Shown one piece after another: positions 23,514 to 33,900 of a DNA stretch of 64,000 nucleotides. The stretch is from Cynocephalus volans (Eukaryota; Chordata; Mammalia; Dermoptera; Cynocephalidae). The notes under the pieces were generated by a model. That model did not search any database, had not been told where the DNA came from, and saw nothing but the letters and a program-made list of their open reading frames with translations. The stretch lies in the NCBI RefSeq assembly GCF_027409185.1, contig NC_084465.1, forward strand, positions 26,019,864-26,083,863, written 5' to 3'. Positions within the stretch are counted from its first letter, which is position 1; each line of letters opens with the position of its first letter. Both the position numbers and the translations under genes were made by a program.

Positions 23514-24749
23514 AATAAGGCTGGAGGCATAACACTACTTGACTTTAAGCTATACTACAAAGCTATAATAACCAAAACAGTATGGTACTGGCATAAAAAC
23601 AGACACACTGACCAATGGAATAGAATAGAGAATCCAGAAATCAACCCACACACTTACTGACATCTGATCTTTGACAAAGGCACCAAGCCTATTCACTGGG
23701 GAAGGGACTGCCTCTTCAGCAAATGGTGCTGGGATAACTGGATATCCATATGCAGGAGAATGAAACTAGATCCATACCTCTCACCGTATACTAAAATCAA
23801 CTCAAAATGGATTAAGGATTTAAATATACACCCCGAAACAATAAAACTTCTTAAAGAAAACATAGGAGAAACACTTCAGGAAATAGGACTGGGCACAGAC
23901 TTCATGAATACGACCCCAAAAGCATGGGCAACCAAAGGAAAAATAAACAAATGGGATTATATCAAACTAAAAAGCTTCTGCACAGCAAAAGAAACAATTA
24001 ACAGAATTAAAAGACAACCAACAGAGTGGGAGAAAATATTTGCAAAATATACATCTGACAAAGGATTAATATCCAGAATATATAAGGAACTCAAACAACT
24101 TTACAAGAAGAAAACAAGCAACCCAATTAAAAAATGGGCAAAAGAGCTAAGTAGGCATTTCTCTAAGGAAGATATACAAATGGCCAACAGACATATGAAA
24201 AAATGCTCAACATCACTCAGCATCCGGGAAATGCAAATCAAAACCACATTGAGATACCATCTAACCCCAGTTAGGATGGCTAAAATCCAAAAGACTATGA
24301 ACGATAAATGCTGGCGAGGTTGCGGAGAAAAAGGAACTCTCATACATTGTTGGTGGGACTGCAAAATGGTGCAGCCTCTATGGAAAATGGTGTGGAGGTT
24401 CCTCAAACAATTGCAGATAGATCTACCATACGACCCAGCTATCCCACTGTTGGGAATATACCCAGAGGAATGGAAATCATCAAGTCGAAGGTATACCTGT
24501 TCCCCAATGTTCATTGCAGCACTCTTTACAATAGCCAAGAGTTGGAACCAGCCCAAATGTCCATCATCAGATGAGTGGATACGGAAAATGTGGTACATCT
24601 ACACAATGGAATACTACTCAGCTATAAAAACGAATGAAATAATGCCATTTGCAACAACATGGATGGACCTTGAGAGAATTATATTAAGCGAAACAAGTCA
24701 GGCACAGAAAGAGAAATACCACATGTTCTCACTTATTGGTGGGAGCTAA
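23514..24749 (+). pseudogene. LINE-1 ORF2p C-terminal fragment (dead copy)
   Basis: The frame runs from the NKAGGIT motif to the L1 ORF2 terminus HMFSLIGGS. It is broken by one in-frame TGA (23658-23660); from the first downstream Met (23760) it stays open for 329 codons. Recognisable ORF2p landmarks are [21 protein letters not shown], the cysteine-rich [19 protein letters not shown] and WNQPKCP, and TMEYYSAIK. The endonuclease and reverse-transcriptase domains are absent because of 5' truncation, so it cannot retrotranspose. Confidence 0.92.
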
Positions 24750-24766
24750 AAATTAATATATAAATT

Positions 24767-24807
24767 CACACACACACACACACACACACACAAACCCGGG
24801 GGGGGGG
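24767..24807 (+). repeat. (CA)n and G-run in the L1 3' UTR
   Basis: A 26-base CA repeat is followed by AAACCC and a ten-base G run. With the second tract (24871-24894) it forms the polypurine region typical of L1 3' UTRs. Confidence 0.85.
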
Positions 24808-25074
24808 AGAAGATATAACAACCACAACTACTTGAAGTTGATATGACAAGCAAACAGAAAGGACATTGTTGGGGGGGAGGGAGAAGGGAGGGAGGTTTTG
24901 GTGATGGGGAGCAATAATCAGCCACAATGTATATCGACAAAATAAAACTTAAAAAAAAAAATAAATAAATAAATAAATAAAACCCCTATCTGGTTAAGCA
25001 ATAGTAAGATGGGTTTCTGTCACATACAGTAAAACGTAGTCCTAATTTGTACTAGGCTGAGGAGGAAAACAGCC

Positions 25075-25600
25075 CTTCAACAAATACTGAGTACCTTCTG
25101 TGTGCCTGGCACTGCCAGAAACAAGTGAGAATGAGCAGTCCAGCCCTGCTTCTGCCCTCACAGGGCTCATAGACCAGTGGAGGAAACAAACAGCAAGTAC
25201 AAAGAAGTCAGTTAATGACTAATCATCAATGATCTGAAGGAAATAAATGAGGCTTTAGAAAAGAGAATAATAGAAGACTACTTCCAGGGGGTGGTCCTAG
25301 GACTAGTGAAGAAATGATATTGAAGGGAAAGAGTGAGAAGAAAGAATGTTCCAGACAGGAAAGGGCAGCACATGCAAAGGCCTCTAGCTGGGAAGGAGCT
25401 TTGGTGCTGGAGAGCTGAAAGGAAGCAGGCAAGGTTGGAGCTGGTGAATAAGGAGGCAAGAGGTATTGAAATATGGTGGAAGAGGTAGGTAGGGCTGGTC
25501 TGCTGTGCCATGGGTGGGGTCATGCCATGTCTTGGGCAGGGTTTTGTTTTAAGTCACTGAAAGATTTTAAGAAGAATGATGCCTTTTAAGAAGACCTCTA
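25075..25600 (-). repeat. L2 LINE fragment
   Basis: Reversed L2 3' region: tactgagtaccttctgtgtgcctggcac-type start, CCCTCACAGGGCTCATAGAC, then GGGCAGCACATGCAAAGGCC and a region with the gattttaagaagaatgatg pattern. Confidence 0.7.
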
Positions 25601-25628
25601 TCTGGAAAACTGTTTCAGCCTCAACTTT

Positions 25629-26192
25629 TGTGGGCCTGTTGGCTGCACAGAGATCTTGCCAACCTGACTCTGTTACCATCAGTCATAGAAATGAATGATG
25701 CACCCAGCAGTAAAGCAGCAACTCTTTATTTAAAGAGAAGAGAGCTTATGCATAAGGGAGATAGCTACAGGGAAGCTAGCTCCCCTAGGAGAGCTGTTCG
25801 GGGTCTTCACAGGGCAAGGTGTGCAGGCCAGCATCATCGTTCTTTGCCTGTAGAGGTGGTCCATTCTGTTTTTCCTGGTTGGGGCATGAGTGCATGCTCA
25901 GTCAGGGCTTTAGACCTTGTACCTGCTCAGTAGGTCCAAGATGGTGGTGATTGCTCACTACCACCACCCCAGGAGGGTCATTGTAGCAGTCACCTTGAAG
26001 CTTTGTGTACATGGAGGAGTTGGGCTAGCTGCCTGGAGGAAGTTTGTGTTTAAAAAATAAAAAGTTGTTTATCTTAGTTTCTGGAAATATCTTATCTGGG
26101 TATTCTAGATTCTTTAAAAATAGCTTATCTGGGTGTGCTGGGTTCTTGGAAAACAGGGGTGAGGGGCTGAGTTCCCTCCCTAACCTGTCTCA
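25629..26192 (-). mobile_element. Candidate solo LTR of an endogenous retrovirus
   Basis: On the - strand the block runs from TGAGACAGGTTAGG to GGCCCACA, so it has TG...CA ends. About 120 bases before its 3' end is TTTAAATAAAGAGTTGCTG, a joint promoter/AATAAA-like R-region signal. The layout fits an LTR of about 560 bases; an internal near-repeat (AGATAAG...) supports an enhancer-like U3. I could not fix a clean target-site duplication or name the family, and no viral genes accompany it. Confidence 0.5.
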
Positions 26193-26274
26193 ACTGTGAA
26201 AACAAATTCCTCATCCCTGGTCCTGAGGGATCTTGGGCATGAGTCAGGTCTAGGTTCCGAAGGCAGATGATGGA

Positions 26275-26470
26275 ATATCAGCCTGAAGGCCAGTCCCAGC
26301 CCTGCCACTTGGTCACTGTGTGCCCATTAGCTACCATCCCGTCTGAGCCTGAGCTTCCTCATCTGACAACAAGGACAGTAATAATCCTGCCTCTTAGAGC
26401 TGTGAGGAGACAGTGTGTTGAATCCCCTAACACACTTGGAACTGTGCCTGGCACATTGCAAATGCTAGAA
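26275..26470 (+). repeat. MIR SINE
   Basis: Nearly full-length MIR layout: CCCTGCCACTTGGTCACTGT, gagcttcctcatctg, tagagctgtgaggag, then ACTGTGCCTGGCACATTGCA. Confidence 0.8.
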
Positions 26471-26499
26471 AAGGGTTTATAATTTTTGCCACTACTGGG

Positions 26500-26665
26500 A
26501 AGCTCACCAGAGTCCAGATACTCTTGCCTCTGGGTCTCACCTGGGTCTCACCTCCACAGACTCTGATTCAGTAGGTCGAGGTGGCCTGAGAATTTGCATT
26601 TCCAACAGGCTCCCAGGTGATGCTGCTGCCTGTGGTCTGCAGACACCGCTGCTTTAGGATGGGCC
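26500..26665 (-). repeat. MER5A-type hAT-Charlie element
   Basis: Holds the MER5A core CTCTGATTCAGTAGGTCGAG, GAGAATTTGCATTTCCAACA and CCCAGGTGATGCTGCTGCC. Non-autonomous DNA transposon remnant; strand assignment arbitrary. Confidence 0.75.
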
Positions 26666-26828
26666 AAGGCAACCCCTCTGAAATATTTTGGAGAATGATG
26701 ACTGGCCTCACACTATTGTGACTACCTTTAGCCCTCATGGACAATGGCAGAGGGTGGGAGACCCAAAGTTCAAAGCCACCCCCCGGAAGACTCAAATGCA
26801 CTCTTTCTGGGTGGCAGGAGAGCAGAGA

Positions 26829-27000
26829 TCAGTGGTTCTCAGTCTCTTAAGGTACCTCAGAGCTCCCTGGGCAGATGGAAAAAATGCAGACTTGAGGGGT
26901 CCACCCCCAGAGATTCTGTTTGGGTTTGGGAATGGAACCCAAATACCTTCAGGTTAAACAAGTCCCTATGGATTCTGCTGCAGGTGAGCCACATGACACA
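26829..27000. repeat. Diverged MER5-like element
   Basis: Starts AGTGGTTCTCAGTCTC and carries the cccccagagattctgtttggg core of the MER5 group. The second half is strongly diverged. Confidence 0.5.
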
Positions 27001-27004
27001 CTCG

Positions 27005-27200
27005 GACAAATGGTGACACAGTGGCTCTGGAATTACACAAACAAAAGTTCAAATCTTTCTCAACAACTTTCTGTCTGTGGCCTTGTATGGCCTTTAAAAC
27101 CTCTCCAATCTTGCTTTCCTTATCTGAAAAATGAGCTTATTAATAATAGCAGTAATACCCTCCCAATGAGGATGGAATAAAAATATTTGTGTAGAGGGCA
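27005..27200 (+). repeat. MIR SINE
   Basis: Diverged MIR: gtggctctggaattacac, then cttgctttccttatctgaaaaatgagc and taataatagcagtaatacc. Confidence 0.6.
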
Positions 27201-27808
27201 TAAAAGTTATAATCACAGACTCCCTTGTGCAAAGGTATTACTTGCTTTATTTATCTGTAGCTTATATTAACTTAGCACTTGACTTTGTATTTCCACTAAC
27301 AGCAGAAAACTTCAGGTTGGAAATTCTAGCTCACGCAGACCACTCCCAGCTTAGAAAAACTCCGCTTGTGGGAAACTTCAACCAGAATCAGGATTCTCTC
27401 CTTCTCTGTTGCTGGCTCTTCCCCTGGAAAGTTACCTGATGTCCTCAGCATTTCCACATGGCCAGCAGCATGCCTAGCAATGCCCATCATGCCGCCATGG
27501 CTGCGGGCTACATGACCTCTGGGCTTAGCAGGGTTACCTTAAAAGGTAAATACCACTGGGATAATGCATATCTTAATAGTTCCCGGAGGTAGTTCTCTGT
27601 TCCAGGCCCTGAGAGCACTGCAAGAGGAGGACAGGTGCAGCTGTTGGCCCCTCTCTTTCTCGAAGGTAGCACAGGCAGTGAAGGGGATTCCCCAGGCGTT
27701 TCAAGCTGTCCCTGGGAGATGAGGAGCAGCCCTCTGTCCCTTCCTCAAAGCTGAGGCCAAAGAAGTAATAACCAGCACTAAAGGTACAGAAGCCTATTCA
27801 AACTCATG

Positions 27809-27814
27809 TTTATT
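27809..27814 (-). terminator. CPA5 polyadenylation signal
   Basis: AATAAA on the - strand, about 120 bases beyond the CPA5 stop codon, in the context GAAAATAAACATG. Confidence 0.8.
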
Positions 27815-27930
27815 TTCTAAGGGGTCCAGGCAAAGGCTCAGGGAGGGGGACATATAAGTTGGGTTTTAGGAGGAGCCCCAGGCCTTGGGGAGGAGAACGA
27901 ACCCCTCCTGCTCTGCCATCAGTACTATTG

Positions 27931-30900
27931 CTAATAGGGGTGATTCAGGACATGTTCCATGATGGTCCGAATCGCCATCCACGTCTCCTGGGCCGTGGGG
28001 ATGATCTGCGTGGCCGGCAGTAGGAAGCCATAGCGGCCGGTGTCCCGGAGCTCAAAGCTGAAGGCATACTTGATACCATTGTCGTAGGCCCAGTCAACGG
28101 TGATCCCACTGGCCACATCTAGAAACAACAGGGCCAAAAAGTGCTCCCAAAGGAAGAGGGTGAGGCCACAAGGTACAGAGGCATCCTGAATGGAAAGTAG
28201 GCCCTAGAAGCCAAACCTCTGCACACCCCAGACCACACCAAGCTTCCTAGCCCAGGCCTCCACCTGGGCCACCCACTGCCCACCCAGCTCATTCTCTGCC
28301 CCTACAAAAAGAAAACTGCTGGAGGCCACCTGACGTAGGATCTTCACCCTCAAGGAATTTTGCAGTAAGCCAGGCATTGGGAGCTGTGCGTTAATGCTGC
28401 CAAGAAACAGCTGCCTTGGTCCACCCTTCCGCCCAGATGTGGGAAGCAGCTCTGGCCCAGCCCTGCCAGACCTGTGGATGGCCAGGCCTGCCAGCTCAGA
28501 GCCTGCACCTGCCTGCCCCCAGGTGAAAGTGATGTCTGAAGCAGTGGCCAGGGGAAGCTCACTCACAGAGGGTGGTGCTGATGCTGCCAAAAATGTACTT
28601 GATCCCGTGGACCTCATACAGGGCCTTCACTGCATCCTTGGCAAGACTGTACTGCAAGGTCACATCCACAGGGTGAGAGGCCAGAGCTCGTGGTGGCTCC
28701 CACCCTCAACCCCACACCCTCAGCAGCTGGCAAGAAGCATAGACTTGGGTGGGGGTCCCGGAAGCTGCATGTGCAGTTGGCTCCTGTGAGAAGGGAGCGC
28801 AGCACCTCTGGCTTTGAACTTGATCACACGTGAGAACAAGCTCCCCCTCTTCTCTACCATGGAGTCTATTGGTCCAGAACCTTGTTTTCAGAGTGACAGC
28901 CTGAACCCTCCTGGGGTGTGCTGGATATGGATTTTCCTATGGAGGGGCCTCCTCCTCCCCAGGCCCTAAGCAGCCAATCTCACCAGCTCTATCTGGTTTA
29001 GAACAGGCTCCAGCGAGCACCCGTAAGGGTACATGAGCATCTGAGAGTAGCTGTGGATGGAGATCAGAGCCTTGAAGTTCCCATGGGCTGAGATGAAGTC
29101 CACAATGGCAGCCACTTCTGGCTCCGACTGAGGGGAGGGCCCGCGGTAAGTCTCTGAGCAGGGATTGTTGTTAGAGCCATTTCCTGGAAGTAAAATAACA
29201 CCACCCAGAGCATTGGAGTCCCCCGATGTGGCAGAGACACTTAATGCTCACCAAATACCCACGTATTCCCCTACATTTCCCAGCTCCTCCTCTACCGCCT
29301 CCTTCCCCAAACAGCTGCACACAAGGCTGCTCCAGAGGCCAGGGATCACCCCAACTCCTGAAGCCTCCTGAGGGCTTCAGCACCCCCCAAGCCCTGCTGA
29401 GTCCCGGTGCAACGAGCTAGTCCATGGACCTGTTCAGATGATGCTCTAATAATGCAGTAAACCTAAGAGCTCAGGTGAGGGTGGGCACAGGTGGGAGGAA
29501 TGGTGTACAGATTACTCATCCCACAGCAATTAAATTAAGGCAGTAATAAAACCATAAACAAAATCTTCCTGCCTGAGTCACCAACCCAGACACTATTGCT
29601 GGCCAGGGGCAATTCTGTCACTGGGGAATGCATCCCCTCTTGGTTTGTGGATCCTCGCCTGGGATGGGGACCCTAGTTAGGAAGGATGGGCCTACAGAGA
29701 GCAAGGGGTGAGGAGCTGCCCCCAGGCTGCAGTTGGCCCAGCTAGCAGTGGCCCGGCTTGTTGTGTCTGCCGAGAGCTCTGCACCTGCTCCACTTGATGA
29801 ATGACAAATAGCAACAGATGAGCAGAGCGGAGGCTGAAAGCTTTGTCTGCTTTTGCAGCCCACGCAGGAAGAGCGGTTCCCCTGCCAACGACCAGGTGGC
29901 TTTGCCCAAATATGGAGAAACACTTCAGGCCATTAGTTCTGGTTTGAGCTAAGCAGAATAAACTAATCTTCCCCTGACCAAGTGGGAATTAGCTGCCTGC
30001 CTCTCTGATGTTCACAGTCAAGGTCCTCTGAGCCTGCCCGTTTCACAAGTACCTGCTAATGGATTCATTAGCTATTTATTTTTCCTCCTCTAAAAGTGTA
30101 ATTTGCACTAAGGGGAAATCTCTGGAAGGACATGGTAAATTATTAAAAGCAGTAATCTTTGGGTAGTGGGATTATGGGAGCTTTTTGCCCCCTCTGGGCT
30201 TTTTTTTCCATAATTGTTTTTTACACTGTGTATATACAGATTTTTTTTCCTGTGAAGAAACCCACAAAGGTATTTTCTTTAAGAGGTAATTTATCTTTGT
30301 ACTAGCTGGTCTGTCTTGGGGTTCAAGGGCACTCACCCAGTCAGTTCTGAGGGGCCACATGGATGCCCACCGGGGCGTGACTTGGTCATTTGGACATGGA
30401 AGCACCTAATTTTACACAGTCGAGTTCCCTTACACAAGCGGGTACACACGGAGCCCAGACCCTCAGGCAACCCCCACGCTATGGGCTGGGGGCCTCACTC
30501 CCAATGTTTCAAAGCCGTCCTTATTTTTCAATGAGAACAGACTCCAAGAAGCCAGATTTCCAAAGTGATGGGCATCCAGATCTAGAATGTTCTCTCATTG
30601 GTTTGGCCACCAGCCTGTGGATCTGCTTTCCAACAGCAATGGCACTGTCTTCTGTGGGTCCAAACCCCAATTCCCCAGTGCGGGGTAGATGCCACATCTG
30701 GGAGCTGAGGGCTGTCTGTTCTGGAGACTCTGTCCTGGCTAGACCCAGCATCCTACCCTCCGAATTGCTGCATTCCTGGGGTCTATGTCCCTGTTTCTGG
30801 GCTTTCTAGAGGCCTCAGTTTCCCCATCTAGTCCCTGTGCCCCTGGCACGGTCAGGAAGACAATCAGGGAAGAAGACCGAGGAACTCAGGAGAAAGCTGC

Positions 30901-33900
30901 CCACCCCTCACTGGGATCACGCAGCCCTGCGGGTATGCACCAGCCCGCCAGCCCAGGGTTACAAAGCAATGGATCAAAAATAAAAACCAGACTCAAGTCA
31001 GCCTTGATGATAAGAAATTGGCTCATTCTATATTTGAACAATTGCTCTGACCTCTCCAAAGGACAAATTTCAGGTCACAGTTCTCAGGGAATGACTTCAG
31101 AGGCACTTTCTAGTGTTGTGCTTCTTTCAGGGAAGGGCTAGGAACATTTGGGGGGCACCATAAACTCTGGATTTTGAACAATCAGCAAGACTACATTGTA
31201 CCTCCTTAAGCCTTTCTGTCATATTTAGGATTTGACCCTTGCTGTTAGTTCCCATTTCAGGAGCTGGGGCTCCCTTAAATGATACCACCATGAAGTCTTG
31301 GCAAATGTGTGCGTTTAATACACATGTGCAGCCACTCCCCATATCCCATTGCCAATCCTAGGTACGCACTTGTCTGTCCTTGGCCATGACTCACACGTAT
31401 TAGCTAACAACATTATCCCGTGCCTCCGAAGTTATGAGCCAACATAGTCTGCCTGTGTGGGAGAATCTGCCAAGGACCAACAACTCCTTCCCCAGCCCTG
31501 CCCCCAGGACCAGCAGATGGCCGTACCTCCAAAGCCTGACTTCCAGTTCCTGTTGAGATCCACACCAATGCAGAAGACTCCAGGTCTGGTGGACTTGTTC
31601 TTCCGCCACAAGCGGTTCTGAGAAATCCCAGGTCAGGTAACCTCATTCACTGAGCCCCTTCCCCCAGACAAGCCTCCAACATCCTGGCCGATGAAGGGGG
31701 GCAGGGAGCAGCAGGGAGGAGCAAAGAGAAGGATCCTCCAGGACAGAATGGGCCGGCGTGGGGCTGGGCCAAGGCTGCAGCTCAGATGCCAGGGTTTGGG
31801 GAGAGACCTGAGCACAGGCTGCCAATAGTGGCCTTCTCTGGGCAGCAGAAGGGAGGTCAGAGGGCAAGAAGCTCCAGCCGCAGTACCTGAGCAGCGCTCC
31901 TGCCCACAGTGAGGCTCTCTGCAAGGAGCCCCAGGAGGGGCCAGTTCCCCAAGGCTGCAGTGACCTTTCCTCCGTCCGCCTAGAGCTGGCCCCTCCCCGC
32001 AACGCACCCCAGGAGCCCTCACCATGCTGTGGGTAAAAGCAAACCCATCAGGGTTGGTGACGAGCTCTATGAAGATGTCCATGGCTTTCAGTATGTCTGT
32101 CAGGATGTGGTCTTTGCCGTATTCACTGACAATCTGCAAGAAAGGGTGAAGGATGGGAGGCCCTGCTGGGCTCTCAGAGTCGGAGCAGGACGTTTGCATA
32201 GCTGGTGGCTGTAGGAAGGGCAGCATGAGGCCATCAAGTACATCCTCCATGCAGAACCAAAAGCTTGCATTTTAAACAACTAGAAAGCAGAGGACAGACA
32301 TGGGCTCTGTGCTGCAAAAGGCCAGAGCACACGGTGGCTGTTCCAAAGGGCAGGAGGGGATAGAGCACCCTGAATTTAAATGAACCAAATATAATTTTCA
32401 ACAGGAGGTGCCTTTAGATAGTCGAGCAGCCCCTCCCCCCAGTTCAGCCCCCGTCCTGGCTGCCTTCAGCCACAGATCCATGCTGACCTCCTTGGCAGTC
32501 CAGAGACCGGTGGCATGAGTGATCCATTCCCGGGAGTGAATGCCAGTGTCAATCCAGATGGCTGGGCGCTGAGAACCTCCAGTGCTGAACTGGGAAAAGA
32601 ACCGGGCCCCAAATAGGTTTGACCTGAGAGAGCTATGGCTCTGTTCCTGGGCTGCCTGGAAAGAGTCCCTAAGGGCATCCTCACCGCCTGAGGCGGCTCT
32701 GCGTGCCAGGTGTGCTGAGCCTGAGCGAGGGTGTGTGTGCAGATGCCTGTGCCTGCCCATGAAGTGTACACATGTGGGGGCCCTTGGCGATACAGTGGCG
32801 ATGCAGAGAACAAAGTGAACCAGCCAGAAGCACAGAATTTCCCAGAACTGAAAGTATCTTGAGACTACTGTTTCTCAAACTTTAATGGGCACACAAATCC
32901 CCCTGGGGATCTTACTTAAATGCAGATTCTGATTCAGTAGGTCTGCGGAGGGGTCTGAGGTTGGGCATTTGTAACAAGCTCACGGGTGATGTTGATGCTG
33001 CTGTGCAAAGACCACACTTTGAGTAGCAAGGTCTTAGACAACATTAAAGAGAGACTACAACAGCCCCTGGGGGGAAATGGAAGCAGGGACAGGTGAAGTC
33101 AAGTCCCAAGTTAAGTGAGGCCACTTGGTTGCTCAGAAGAGCCCACCAGAATACTGTTGAGAGCAGCAGCGTCTTTCCTGACAGCTGATGCCAAATGCCC
33201 TGCCTGGTCCACTCTCCTGAGTGCCCTTTAGGGCATGTACTAAGAATCACTTTCCAGTGGGCTCTGCATTCACTTCTCCTGCTTCCTTTATGACGAAGGG
33301 CACTACAATTGCCAAGTTTGCTCAAGCTCTGTTCCAGCAGCCCCTGTGAAGGACTGGGAGGTTTCTCCGGAGACTCAGGCCAATCTGTGGGGCTACCTGA
33401 GCCAGATGACCTTGGTCATTTGCAATGGGCCCTCTGTGTACCTCTCTTTCCATTTAATAGATGAAGCAACCAAGTGACAGGAAGAGTGCCAACTCAGCAT
33501 GCTCACACCCCAAGTCCAGGGTGACCACTGCCACTCTGCAGCTCCATCACCTTAGCAACCCTCCCACCTACTTCTTGGCCAAGGATGTGCCAGGTCACCA
33601 CACTGTCACCTGTGTGTACCTGCAAGGGTGGGTATCACTAAATGCCAAAAAGTTTATGGGTCACTTGAAGACAAGAGTGTACAGATCTTTCCTCTCCCCA
33701 AACTTCCATCCAGTCACTACCCCACATGGGCTCAATGTTATGCCAGAGACTATCACTGTAGAGTTTACTGGTTGACACCGCAAGCTTTACCTTCAGGACC
33801 AGAATGGACCGATTTTCAAAGCTGCTGCCAATCTGAATTTTTGAGACAATATCTGAATGCTCAGTTACAAAGTTGTCCATCCAGCTATATATCTGAAAGG

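Larger units (their letters stand above)
23499..24990 (+). mobile_element. 5'-truncated LINE-1 insertion with target-site duplication
   Basis: The direct repeat AATAAAACCCCTATC flanks the element (23499-23513 and 24976-24990). Inside is the 3' third of L1: the ORF2 C-terminal coding region, stop at 24747-24749, then a 3' UTR with a CA repeat (24767-24792) and two G-rich polypurine tracts. It ends AATAAAACTT plus an (A)n/(AAAT)n tail. The long open frame suggests insertion well after the surrounding MIR/L2 debris. Confidence 0.93.
17693..27808. other. CPA1-CPA5 intergenic region
   Basis: Ten kilobases between the CPA1 promoter and the CPA5 polyadenylation signal. The left part (17.7-21.4 kb) is GC-rich and mostly single-copy to my eye, with a weak L2 trace near 19130-19260 and a MIR at 20.5 kb. 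The right part holds the inverted repeat, L1, L2, LTR-like, MER5 and MIR units listed separately. No coding exon is supported; the longer frames at 17.7-18.9 kb are GC-driven and match no family. Confidence 0.6.

Noticed and set aside
24101-24598. 165-codon - strand frame
   Set aside because: Antisense shadow of the L1 ORF2 fragment.
31633-32250. 205-codon - strand frame as a gene
   Set aside because: Contains CPA5 coding exon 7 (32023-32133); the flanking part is intron read-through.
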